Below are positions 43,366 through 54,878 of a DNA stretch of 64,000 nucleotides, piece by piece. The notes under the pieces are model-generated. The model was not told where the DNA came from and made no database searches. It saw only the letters and a program-made list of their open reading frames with translations. Position numbers and translations under genes: made by a program. Each line of letters opens with the position of its first letter. The stretch's first letter is position 1. The DNA is from Henckelia pumila (lineage: Eukaryota > Streptophyta > Magnoliopsida > Lamiales > Gesneriaceae), in assembly GCF_033568475.1 (NCBI RefSeq), contig NC_133122.1:79569442-79633441 (forward strand), in the 5' to 3' direction.

Positions 43366-45735
43366 CTATCTCATGTCAGACTCTGTCTCCCAAGTCGCTT
43401 CCTCGACTCCGTGACGGCTCCACTGCACTTTCACTAACGGAATCAACTTGGTTCTGAGTTGCTTCTCCTTCCGATCAAGGATCTGAATCGGTCGCTCAAA
43501 GTAGCTCAGAGTCTCGTCTAACTCGGCTTCGTCAGGCTGAAGGATATGAGAAGGATCTGGATGATACTTTCGCAGCATAGAGACGTGAAAAACATCGTGA
43601 ATACCAGATAAAGACGGAGGAAGTGCAAGTCTGTAGGCAAGATCGCCTATCTTCTCGAGAATCTCGTACGGACCGATGAATCTCGGAGATAACTTCCCTC
43701 TCTTACCGAATCTGACAGTGCCTCTGAACGGAGAAATCTTAAGAAAAACACGGTCTCCCTGCTCGAAACTCAGAGGTCTACGTCTGACGTTCGCATACTT
43801 TGCCTGTCTATCTTGAGCTGACTTCATTATGGTCTGAATGATCTTAACCTGCTCTGCCATATCTCAAAGCATTTCCGGCCCCAAATCTGGTGACTCGAAC
43901 AAATCATCCCAAAACAGCGGAGATCGGCACTTTCTACCATATAAAGCCTCAAAAGGCGCCATACTGATACTCGCTTGGAAGCTGTTGTTGTAAGAAAACT
44001 CGACAAGAGGCAAAGAATCCTGCCAACTAGTGCCAAAGTCTAGTACCACCGCTCGCAGCATATCCTCTAACGTCTGGATAGTCCGCTCTGACTGTCCATC
44101 TGTCTGAGGATGATAAGCTGTACTCAGATGCAATCGAGTACCAAGTGCCTCCTGAAGACTATGCCAGAAGTGCGAAGTGAATCTAGGATCTCTGTCTGAA
44201 ACGATCGACTTCGGCACACCATGTAATCTCACAACATCGCTAACATACAACTCAACCATCTGATCATGACGATACGTCATCCTGTACGGAATAAAACAAG
44301 CAGACTTCGTCAATCGGTCGATCACTACCCAAATAGCATCGCATCCTCGAACGGATCGTGGTAGCTTCGTGACGAAATCCATAGAAATGTGATCCCATTT
44401 CCATTCAGGAACCGATAGGCTGTGCAAAAGACCTCCTGGTCGCTTCCGCTCTGCTTTTACTTGCTGGCAGTTCAAACACCGAGATACAAACTTCGCTACG
44501 TTGCTCTTCATTCTCTTCCACCAGAACTGACTCTTTAGATTGTTATACATCTTACGACCTCCAGGATGAATACTGAACCGACTGCAATGAGCCTCTCGGA
44601 GAATACGCTGTCTCAACTCCGCAATATTTGGCACAACAAGACGGTTATTCACAAACAAGACGTCATCTCTAACCTGAAATTCAGACTGATGCCCAGATCT
44701 GACTTTCTCTACTGAAACCTGAATGCTCGGTTCAGACTTCTGTGCTTCTCTGATTGCAACAAACAACTCCGGTTCGGCTTGAATAGCAAACACTCTGATA
44801 GTCTCCCTATATGTTTCAAACTCTAAACCAGAAGTGCAACAATCATCGATCAACTGAGAAACACCAATAGTAGAAAGAGATAAAGAACAAAGCTTTCGGC
44901 TCAAGGCATCTGCAACTGCATTCGACTTCCCGGGATAATACTTGATTTCGCAGTCAAAATCTTTCAACAGATCTAACCATCTTCTCTGTTTCATATTCAG
45001 CTCTGCCTGCGAAAATAAGTACTTGAGGCTCTTATGGTCAGAAAAGATCTCGAAAGACTCACCATAAAGATATTGACGCCAGATCTTCAGTGCAAAGACG
45101 ATCGCAGCTAGTTCAAGATCGTGAACCGGATAACGGGTCTCGTGCGGTTTCAGCTATCTCGATGCATACGCTATCACATGCTTATGCTGCATAAGAACAC
45201 AACCCAAGCCTCGGTTAGAAGCATCACAATATACTGTGAAACCTCCAGTACCCTTCGAAATAGAAAGAATCGGAGCACTGGACAGTATCCTCTTTAGATC
45301 AACAAAGCTAGCCTCACAATCTGAAGTCCAAACAAAAGGCACATTCTTCTGAGTCAGCTGGGTAATAGGCTTGGCAATAGACGAGAAACCCTCGATGAAA
45401 CGACGGTAGTAACCAGCTAAACCCATGAAACTTCGGATCTCAGGTACTGATGTCGGTCTAGGCCAATTCATAACCGCTTCAATCTTGCTGGGATCGACAG
45501 AAATCCCATCTTCAGAAATAATGTGACCGAGAAAGACAACTCGATCCAACCAAAATTCACACTCAACTGGATTTTCTGAACCTAACAACAACGGCGGATT
45601 TAAAGACTGAAACCTCTTCAGCATGGTTTCCATAGGCGTTGCTGAAGCATCCAACTGATCAACTTCAGTGCTAGCTTGCTCAGTTGCAGGGATAACTGGC
45701 GGTGTGTTTCTGTTTATCACTCGACGAGGACCCAT
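43366..45735 (-). pseudogene. pol: Gypsy-2 fused gag/RT-RNaseH-integrase-chromodomain
   Basis: Starts with ATG at 45735. The first about 60 residues are gag N-terminus (METMLKRFQSLNPPLLLGSE...), then at about 45550 the frame passes directly into the RT end (RVVFLGHIISEDGI, SFMGLAGYYRRFI). RNase H follows ([27 protein letters not shown]). A TAG interrupts at 45153-45151. Integrase has the HHCC region ([10 protein letters not shown]) and the D,D,E core ([29 protein letters not shown]). A TGA interrupts at 43866-43864. The C-terminus carries a chromodomain-like segment (LVKVQWSRHGVEEATWE) that could direct integration to heterochromatin. All pieces share one frame. The RT catalytic YxDD, protease and most of gag are absent. 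Confidence 0.92.
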
Positions 45736-46035
45736 CTGATAATCAAAGGTTAGGACACGAGATATCTCAATCTCTACAATCAGTGCCCTTACAACCGCTT
45801 GGAATACCGGATACCAGTCGATAACAAAAATAGTTATATCTCAAGTAGATCATGATTTATAAATTAAATCACATAACCATGTAATTCAATAATTCTCAAT
45901 AATAAAGCATGCTCGCATGGAATTAAGTACACAGTTAAAATAATTCAAACACATGTGAGGAGCCAATACACGCAGACTCGATCTACCCGCTCACTCTAGT
46001 TCGACCAAGAATCTTAACGCTCTGATACCACTTAA
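45736..46035 (-). other. Gypsy-2 leader and primer binding site
   Basis: A 300-bp leader without an ORF. The minus-strand primer site tggtatcagagcg lies at 46030-46018, five nucleotides from the 5' LTR. Confidence 0.85.
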
Positions 46036-48093
46036 TGTGAAACCTTGGTTCTAAACAACTAATCTCGGTATTAAACAACAATTAGTCAATCAAGAACCAA
46101 GATTAAAAACAAAATTTTTTTTTTTTTTTAAAATGAACAGTGCTCCGCTCGATCTGCAAGATCTTGCAGATCGAGCGAGCCAAAAATCTCAAGCCTCTGT
46201 TCGAGGCAAAACAGCCCTCGCTCGATCCGCAAGATCTTGTGGATCGAGCGAGACACAAAAATCCTAAAACAGAGGACTGAACATTATCTCTCGCTCGATC
46301 CGCAAGATCTTGCAGATCGAGCGAGGACAGAAACATGGCAAAAAGAACAGCAGAAGCTATCTGAACTCAATCTCACACATTCAATATACAATCATGCATC
46401 AAAACATACTATCTCCAATTAATACATGAAGTTCTAGAGTCGATCAACTACGCATATGGAAATAACATGAAATCGAGGAGCTCGCATAATCGATACAACA
46501 TAAACAACGAAGTTCGAGATCTAAACATGTTCTAACATAAACTAGGTAGACATGCCGACACGACTTCTAAACCAAGTTTCACTTCTATATCTTTTCCTCG
46601 AAGCTAACCATGCCTCTTCTGACTTGGTCCTGCCCCACCTGTTGCCAAGTACACATACAAAACAAAGCAACAGCCGGATAACCGGTGAGAATGATAATCC
46701 CAGTAAAAGCAACATATCAAATAATAAATAAACAACATGCTATCAAGACAACATATTCAAGTCAAGGTTAATGATATGCATGTCTTTAAAAACCAGGATA
46801 TCGATTCTGATAAACAAGGGATTGCTGCAGTGCTTTTGGGATCCCGAGGATGAGATCACGTAACGACTCACCGACTCTCCCAATCGAGGTGGTGCCACGT
46901 ATCCCACTCCTCTAGACTTTGAGCAACTATAATGAGTATGCTAGCACCAGGCGAAACGACTACGATCCAGGCCACTCAATCATAGTTCCCAAACGTCTAA
47001 ACAAAAAGGGCGGTTCTGCCCGCTGAAAGCAAGATTGGCTCAAGATGAATGCATAACAGAAACATAATCATAAGCCACTTAACAAAAGTCCAAGAAATCA
47101 ACAAGACACAAATTCTTCATGCTAGAACAAGTGTACAAACAAGTATGTGATTTAAAAAGGGAAACTCAAGAACTAAGCTGTCTCGAGTATGCTATCCCGC
47201 TACGATGACTGCTTTTACCTTTCAAGGCAGTAGTTCCAACTTCTGGAAAGCTACAACAAAAGATTGTATCAACAACTATACAACCTAAACAACAATCAAC
47301 GGTTCATGGAAATCTCTTTACCGTTCTTCGTCCAACTCTCGACGATCAAATGCTGCTAACACAGGGCTCGACAACTCCAACGAATTTGTATGAATACAAG
47401 AGATGATTGATCAATAGCCACGATCAACTTACAAGCCAAGTTCATAACTCAAAATGGTTCGAAACTCCAAAACTCAAACCGACGGCATAACGGCTATAAC
47501 TGAACAAACCGGCAACGCAGACAGCAGTTCAATACCGATATCAACTCAATTCAATGCTAATACAACAACAACAAGACAAACCCAACAAATCTCAAAATCA
47601 TGATTTTCGAAAATAGCTTCCAAAAATCATAACAATTCCGAACGTCGCTCTAATTCAAAACCGACAGATAATAAACGATCAGAACTCCGCCAAGAACAAC
47701 ATACTAGAATCTAAATTGATTCTAACAACCTTCGAAAAACAAAACATATTCAATCGGAGAAATACTTACGGTATAACGGAGCTCTCACTGCAGTGATCAC
47801 TAATCTGCCTTCAGAAATAAATTCCAACGACCGGATCGAGCCGGAAGGAAATCTGAAAGCTCAAAACTCCAAAAGGGGCGTTTCAATGGAGGCTCACGGT
47901 TGGAGAGGAAGATGAAGGCTTCTCCAATTAAAATCTATGTGTAAATAATATATAAAAATCAATATTTGCGTTTTAGTCCCTGAAATTTCCAAAATTTGCA
48001 AAAAGGACCCTGATCAAAATCAAACCGGCTCGAGAACTCTGTAGTCTCTGATTAACTCAATAAACTCATTTAAGATAAAAACGGGGCGTTACA
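46036..48093 (-). repeat. 5' LTR of Gypsy-2
   Basis: 2058 bp, matching 41187-43243 with few differences. One is a CpG transition inside the second palindrome (cttgtgg for cttgcgg near 46239). Confidence 0.95.
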
Positions 48094-49548
48094 GATCTAC
48101 TGAGCAAGTCAATGCAGCAGGAGGATTTCCCGGACCACCACAACAGAAGTATGACCTTTATTCCAACACATCCAGGTTGGAAGGATTATCCCAATCTCAG
48201 ATACGGAAACCCTCCAGCACACCAACCGCAAAATCAAGCTTATAGGCCACCATATCATCCACAACAGCAGCGTCCTCAAATTCCAACGTCTGGTGAGTTT
48301 CTAGAAAATATAGTTAAGGATCTTGCAACTAACACTGTAACTTTTCAACAGGAGACAAGAGCAAGTATCCAAAAGTTGAACACTCAAATGGGGCAGTTGG
48401 AAACCGCAATTAACAGATTGGAGGCACTAAATTCTAGCAGTCTGCCATCACAGAAAGTGGTGAATCCGAAGGAGAATGTTAGTGCAATCACCTTGAGGAG
48501 TGGAAAGGAGTTGCAGATTCGTTAAGAAGCGGTTCAAGAACCGGTAGAGGATGAAGATGACAAGAAATTTAAGGTGGGGGAGAATGAGAAAATTCAAGAG
48601 GCACCAAGAGGTAAGTTTTCTTCCCTTTCTGAGTATAAGCTTGTTGCCCCTTTTCCCTTAGCATTGAAAGAGTTTAGGAAGAATGAAGGAATTAAGGGGT
48701 TGTATGAAGTTTTTTGTAGATGTGAGGTAAATATTCCTTTGTTAGATGCTATCAAACAAGTACCTTGCTATGCTAAATTTTTAAAAGAATTGTGTACTAA
48801 GAAAAGGAAACAAAAGTTGAAGGGGTGTCAGAAAGTTGAATTGGGAGAACAGGTTTCTGCCGTAATTCAAAGAAACGTACCCACAAAATGCAAGGACCCA
48901 GGTATGTTTTTGATTTCTTTTAAAATAGGAGATGTTCATCTTGATACGGCCATGATAGACTTAGGATCGTCGATTAATGTCATGCCATACTCTATTTATG
49001 CTTCCTTAAATCTTGTGCCTTTGACTGAAACTGCAATTGTTATCCAGATGGCTAATAGATCTACTATTCATCCTAGAGGTGTGTTATAGGATGTTCTTGT
49101 GCAAGTTGGTAATTTGGTTTTTCCTGCTGATTTCTATGTGCTTGATATGAAAAGCAATGATTTGAATAGTCCAATTTTGCTAGGAAGACCATTTTTGAAA
49201 ACTTCGAAGTCCATCATAGATGTTAACAATGGCACTCTCACTATGGAGTTTGATAGGGAGGCTGTTAAGTTTCATATTTTTGATACCTTGCAAATACCTG
49301 ATTGTGCAAGTGTTGTTAATAATTTTGATGTCATTAATCACTTGTCGCAAGAACACGAGAAGGTTGTGAATGTGGATAAAGTTAAGGAGGTTATTACAAG
49401 ACCTATTGAGAATTTTACTGCTGAAAGTTTTCGTTCTGATCTGCAGGTACCAAGGAAATCGAAGCAGAGGAAGCAAAGACCAAAACTTACTGCAAAACTG
49501 CGCAAGTGGGTGAAGGTGGTTAGAAGAACCAGATATGACCCACCTTGA

Positions 49549-50525
49549 GGAACTGAATCATACAGTCGGGCCGACGACTGTAAACAGAGGCGCTGCTTGG
49601 GAGGCAACCCAAGGGGAGTATTTTCTTTCATTCTTAGTTTTTATTATTTTTTTTTTTGCATTTTTTCTTACATTGGGGACAATTTAAGATTTTAAGTATG
49701 GGGGAGAGACTTAGCCAGTCATTGAGAGAATCTAGTGGATTTTTGAAAAAAAAAATAAGAGCTCATAGTTTGTGATGAATTTGACTGTTGAAAATCACTA
49801 GCCCATGATGATATCTAATTGATGGCGTTCATGCTTTTGAAAATAGATGATTTGCTAACTTTGGAACACTTTGATCTCCAATGCAAATTAGACTTTGATA
49901 TGGTTCTTGAATATTCTTTAGCACGCATGAGTCATGGCTTGTGAATTGTATATGACATAGTGAAGGTCGTGTGAGCCTTGTGATAGTCTTAGGAAGTCGC
50001 TAGCCTATCAATCTCCCTTTTGAGTTTATTTGAAAAAAGAAAAAGAAAAAGAATAAAGAATGAAGTTAGTAATGTGAGGGGAGGCATTGGAATGGGGATT
50101 GAAATTCTAGTCCTATAAATTTCAAGAGCTAAATATTGAGGAGAATGTACGGAGTTGAGGATAACCGGGTGCAATTACTCGGACAAGTGAAAAGACTATA
50201 AAATTTCTCAATGGTTTAATTTGATTTGTTGGTGTGAAACTTGAGCTATTGTGGGTTTTACATTAAATGGATCTATGAAGTGTGCATGACACTTGCTAAT
50301 GACCATATACACACACACGTTCGAGGCTATATCTCGAGTTGAAATGTCTGGATATTGAACTTGTTCCGTTGTTAGAATTTTAGCACCTTTCTTGATCATG
50401 CATTGAGTTTATTCCTGAGGCACAAATGTGAAGATCAGGGTCATTTTTGTTATGGATTATGAGTTTGAACTTATTATTGGTTTTGTGTTGCTCGAGGGCG
50501 AGCAAGGATTAAGTATGGGGGAGTT
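49549..50525 (+). other. TR-GAG 3' non-coding region with two purine tracts
   Basis: Nearly 1 kb without a supported ORF. It holds taagtatgggggagagac at about 49695-49712 and a second, LTR-adjacent tract aagtatgggggagtt at 50511-50525. The second is the working polypurine tract by position. Confidence 0.75.
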
Positions 50526-52032
50526 TGATGTGATGGTATTTTCCTATGTTTGATTGAGTTAGTTTGTTATAATTCGATGCATTTTGAATGATAAATTTGG
50601 TTGTTTAGCTCCTAATCATTGTCTTTGAATTAATATAGGAACATAGGAGAAAAGTTGAGAAAGGAAGAAGAAAGAATCGTTGTTGCTGAAGAATGATGCG
50701 CGATTGCACAATGCCAGGCGCTGTTGGAGATTGGTTAGCGCGTTTGCGCATGTTATTAGCGCAAGGGAAGCGCAGAACAGAGGAATCATGCGCTTTTGTG
50801 CTTGGAGGATTGTTGTTTTCACTACTTCTTGTGCAAACGCACAACTTGTTTCTTGTGCAAACGCACAACTTGTTTGCACAAGAAAAATAATCATCTGCGC
50901 TGCTGAGATGTGCGAGAGATTTTCGAGATAAAAGAGGCCGCTCGATCGGTCAATCTGTACCGATCGAGCGGTGCCAAAAAAATTGTGAAAACAGTAGGGT
51001 CCAAGATTTTGTCTCGCTCGATCCGCAAAGTTCAACCGATCGAGCGAGACGGGCTGTTCGAAAAAAAATCTGTAATTTAGGAATTTTTATTTTTAAGGAC
51101 TCTAGCCTTAATTAAAATATATATCTCGAATTTTAGAGTCTTAGAAGCATTCTGAATCAGTTTTAGACGGGGGGAAGGCAGAGAACTCTCTTGGCGGCTA
51201 GGTTTTTTTTCTCTTTTCTTAGATTTAATTTTTCTTTCATGAAATTTTAAGTAGAATTCATGAATATTGTTGGCTAAGTTTTAGTACTTAGTTGAGGAAG
51301 ACGAACCCTTGATTTTATTCAATTTGTGAGATTTAGATTTTCATTGTTTGATTTTATTTGAGTATCGAGAGTTGTTTGGAATCGATTGTTATGCTTGTAT
51401 GTGAGATTTTTGGATTGATCACCCTAGGATTTTGCTATACAATCTATTGCTAAATTAGAATTTAAATATGTAATTGTTTGAATCATCTAATTTGTGAACC
51501 AACTATGATTAATATTTTCTGCTGTTGAATTTATTAAATCGTAGGAACAAAAATTGACTAGCTAGATTAAATACAATCGCTGGTATTGTGTTGTCTAGAT
51601 TCATCAGTTTTACTCATTTGAATGCTACCATGGATTTAAATCTAATCGCTGGTATTGGGTTAATTTATGGGGTAAGGTTTAACTTAAAACGATGTTGTCT
51701 AGTTAACTAAAATTAAGGTGAAACAGGAATTAAATTTTCAATGATGAATATTCAATGTGAATTAATTATTTTTAGGAAATCGATGATCGAATGAATAATT
51801 TTAAGGGTGTAGTCGACCGATACCAAGTCTCGTTAGTTTATTGATCTTCTTATTTTAATTCTTGCATAGTAGTTAATAAAATCCAAAAAACCCCTTTTAT
51901 TATTTTCAGTATTTTAAGAACACTATTTAAATTTCACTTTTCTCGTGGGAACGATCCCTGCTCACATTACTGCATATTTTGTTATCTGATTTGAGTTGGG
52001 TAATTTGGACGTGACACGACTAAGCGCTACCA
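50526..52032 (+). repeat. 3' LTR of TR-GAG element
   Basis: 1507 bp. It is shorter than the 5' LTR, mainly because the gtgcaaac inverted-repeat region has a different arrangement (50828-50882). Confidence 0.94.
50938..51050. repeat. Two CGCTCGAT stem modules in TR-GAG 3' LTR
   Basis: Inverted repeats at 50938-50971 (arms ccgctcgatcggt / accgatcgagcgg, 8-nt loop) and 51011-51050 (arms gtctcgctcgat / atcgagcgagac), centres about 76 bp apart. The counterparts in the 5' LTR (39037-39070 and 39110-39149) carry substitutions that break the stems. Confidence 0.9.
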
Positions 52033-52037
52033 ATGTG

Positions 52038-53407
52038 CATACATGAATTGTCAATAAAGTTCCTGAACAACCACCACGGGGAAAACGATGGTAGAATATT
52101 AAACACAGAGAAACACACACACCCAACAAGGTACACACGTAAGTGAATATAAATATAAAACATGCTTACATGTAAGGGTATTCATATTTCGGATAAAACC
52201 GAAAAAATCAAAAATCCAAACCGGTATAATCAAAAATCAACTCGAACCGAAAACCATATTTTGTAATTCGGATATAAATATTAAAACCAAAATTTATTTG
52301 GTTCGGTTTTGGATTATATATATCAAAACCGAACCAACCAAAAAAACCGAAATTGAATTAAATTAATAATTTTATTTATATTTTTTATTTATATTTTATA
52401 TGTTATGAGATGATATTTAGTGAATGAATAATCAATTTGAATAATTTTTTGTTGATTGTTGTTTATTTAATTCATTGTTATTTTTTATGTAATTTATAGT
52501 TGATTTGTTGATTATTCTTTATGTAATTTTTAGTTGATTGTTGTTTTTATATGTCATTTAAACTTTATTTTTAAATTTTTTACTAAGAAATCATGTAAAA
52601 AATCATATTATATTTTACAATGTATTTATATTATTAATTTTAATAATTTTTTCAAAATCGAAATAACCGTATCAAAATTTATTTTGTTTTTTTGAAAATA
52701 AAATTAGCATGTGGTTGGATGTTTGTCCTTGTTTTTTTTGTTTTTTTTGTTCCTTCACTACATGACTATAACTTTAATTTGTGTGTTGAGGTATTTAAAT
52801 TACATGTTGGATGAAATTTATGTTTTTTTTATTGTGTTATGTATTATTAATGATCGAACCGACTAAACCGAACCGTAAAAACCGGTACATTATAGTGCAA
52901 AAACCAAACCGAACCGAAGTAGAACGGTTTGACTTCGGATTACATTTTTTATAAACCAAAAACCGAAAAACCAAACCAAAATTAGACAAATTAAAATCGA
53001 ATCGATCGATGAACACCCCTACTTGCATGCATCAATCATAAGAATTTAATGGGATATCATGATTCAAGCAATAAAAATGGACACATTAAGACGGTCAAAC
53101 TATGATGAAGTATTGTGGAATACAATTAACTATGCACATCATTCAATAAATTAATCAATGGTCAAACCATGGGCAACCCATATGTTAAATTAATTTAATT
53201 GGATGGATTGGGTATCATCATGCAAGTAGTGTATGGTCAAACTAATAATTGATTAATGATGGTCAACAATAATTGATTAATAATGGTCAAACCATGGATA
53301 AAAGAGAAGGGCGATAACGTAAAAACACAATTAAACTGGTATATTTATAGGATCAACAAACCATTGAGAGGCCATATTTTAGCGAGAGACCGAAATATAT
53401 AAGAAAA
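52038..53407. repeat. Duplicated non-coding unit U1, right part
   Basis: Continues U1 after the TR-GAG target site and matches 53750-54190, apart from the hAT-like insertion. It includes short repeats of attgattaatgatggtcaa. No gene is seen. Confidence 0.7.
52173..53021. mobile_element. hAT-like non-autonomous transposon
   Basis: 849 bp absent from the otherwise parallel unit U2. The ends are inverted matches (taagggtattcat / atgaacacccctа read inversely as taggggtgttcat). It is flanked by an 8-bp duplication cttacatg / cttgcatg with one mismatch. The interior is AT-rich with many aaaccgaa/ttcggttt motifs and no transposase. Confidence 0.75.
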
Positions 53408-54340
53408 CATTGGAGCCAATATCATTGGCCTTCAATTTGATGAATTAAGCCTCATTTCCATTATATTTCTCGGTCGACCATCATTCCGGGAACAATGATA
53501 TCCCGAAAAAAACAAAGTATAATCCCGAGACATTTACTATGAGTATTCATGCAGACGGGCCTCATTCTACACAACGTCGATTTTGTACCAACTACCAGCA
53601 AGCCAATCCAACAAAAAACAAACAAAGGCAATAACAAGATTGCGAAATACAAAACATAAACACAGAGACTTTCGGAGGCATGCAGTCAATCGTCGAGTAC
53701 CAAACACAAAATAAGAATACTAACCCATTGGAAGCAGATGTGCATACATGAATTGTCAAGAAAGTTCCTGAACAACCACCATGGGGAAAACGATGGTAGA
53801 ATAGTAAACACAGAGAAACATACACCCCCAACAAGGAACACACGTAAGTGAATATAAATATAAAACATTCTTGCATCCATCAATCATAAGAATTTAATGG
53901 GATATCACGATTCAAGCAATCAACTATGGACACATGAAGACGGTCAAACTACGATAAAGTATTGTGGAATACAATTAACTATTCACACCATTCAATAAAT
54001 TAATCAATGGTCAAACCATGGGCAAACCATACGTTAAATTAATTTAATTAATTGGATGGATTGGGTATCATCATGCAAGTAGTGGACGGTCAAACTAATA
54101 ATTGATTAATGATGGTCAATAATAATTGATTAATGATGGTCAAACCATGGGTAAAAGAGAAGGACGATAGCGTAAAAACACAATTAAACTGGCATATTTA
54201 TAGATAAATATAGAAATATAGATATAGATATAGATATAGATATAGATAGATTGATTAATGATGGTCAATAATAATTGATTAATGATGGTCAAACCATGGG
54301 TAAAGAGAAGGGCGATATCGTAAAAACACAATTAAACTGG

Positions 54341-54371
<31 letters not shown>

Positions 54372-54399
54372 TAGATACAGATATAGATATAGAATATAG

Positions 54400-54434
<35 letters not shown>

Positions 54435-54466
54435 GAAGAATATGTAAACAAGTAAAATGTGAATTT
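53408..54466. repeat. Duplicated non-coding unit U2 with extra partial copies
   Basis: 53408-54190 repeats U1. Its last about 95 bp (gattaatgatggtcaa...acacaattaaactgg) occurs again at 54251-54342. Microsatellites follow at 54204-54249 and 54343-54434. No ORF is credible. Confidence 0.75.
54204..54434. repeat. Microsatellites (ATAGAT)n and (AAT)n
   Basis: Runs of atagat/gatata (54204-54249, again 54372-54400) and uninterrupted aat/taa trinucleotides (54343-54371, 54402-54434). Asn- and Tyr-rich frames here are artefacts. Confidence 0.9.
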
Positions 54467-54713
54467 TGTTGTGAAAATGTAAAAATTTATGGTAAAAAGT
54501 AAAAAATTCAAAACTCAAAATATATGAAACTCTATACTTTCTAAAATTCTTCTCTCTTAAATTGTGATTTTTTACACAAATGGAGAGACCTATTTATATA
54601 TCTCATTTGGAGATTAGTCCAAAAATTAATACATCATCATCTACATCATCACACACTAATTTTCAAATTTTACAACTCAATTTTCAACATTTAATAATAA
54701 TATATTTTCAACA
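54467..54713 (-). repeat. 3' LTR of Copia C3
   Basis: About 247 bp, AT-rich, preceded on the minus strand by the purine tract aagggggag (54722-54714). Confidence 0.88.
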
Positions 54714-54878
54714 CTCCCCCTTGTGATGATGATCGTAATATGATAACTGTCTTTATTACGTGTTTTATACTGCCTCATTAAAAACCTTACCAGAAAAAAC
54801 GCATTGGGATAAAAACCATAGTAAGGAAAAAAGAGTGCAGCCACGTAAACTCCCCTTCATGTTAACAAGAACGATTCT

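Larger units (their letters stand above)
41187..48093 (-). mobile_element. Chromodomain Gypsy element with gag-RT fusion (Gypsy-2)
   Basis: A complete 6.9-kb minus-strand element with LTRs of 2057 and 2058 bp, nearly identical by eye. Target duplication GATCT lies at 41182-41186 and 48094-48098, inside TR-GAG gag. The iMet-type primer site and purine tract are present. The coding region is a single frame in which the start of gag is fused to the end of RT, so capsid, protease and RT catalytic core are missing. Confidence 0.96.
40218..49548 (+). pseudogene. gag: TR-GAG gag-protease, split by Gypsy-2
   Basis: Starts with ATG at 40218 (MLSGDSSEEEF) and is open to the insertion point at 41186. 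The capsid part reads HKHLMEF, QIQLRAFPFSLKNAAKDWL and FLEKYFPASRAAN; the CCHC knuckle is CGVCAKVGHATDMC near 41130. The frame resumes at 48099, then there is a shift near 48165 and two in-frame stops (TAA 48523-48525, TAG 49087-49089). The protease region includes AMIDLGSSINVMP near 48950 and ILLGRPFLKTSKS near 49176. The frame ends at 49548 after a basic tail (KSKQRKQRPKLTAKLRKW). No RT follows. Confidence 0.88.
38598..52032 (+). mobile_element. Athila-like gag/protease-only retrotransposon (TR-GAG type)
   Basis: LTRs at 38598-40127 and 50526-52032, target duplication ATGTG at 38593-38597 and 52033-52037, tRNA-Asp-type primer site and polypurine tract. After removing Gypsy-2 and its duplication the element is about 6.5 kb. 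It encodes gag and a retropepsin domain, but no RT, RNase H or integrase, so movement would need enzymes from a relative. The two LTRs differ more than those of Gypsy-2 inside it, consistent with TR-GAG being older. Confidence 0.93.

Noticed and set aside
53592..53883. Cys/Phe-rich minus-strand ORF in unit U2
   Set aside because: The parallel U1 copy does not keep the frame, and no domain was recognised.
54275..54518. Asn-rich and Tyr-rich ORFs
   Set aside because: They are translations of the (AAT)n and (ATAGAT)n microsatellites.
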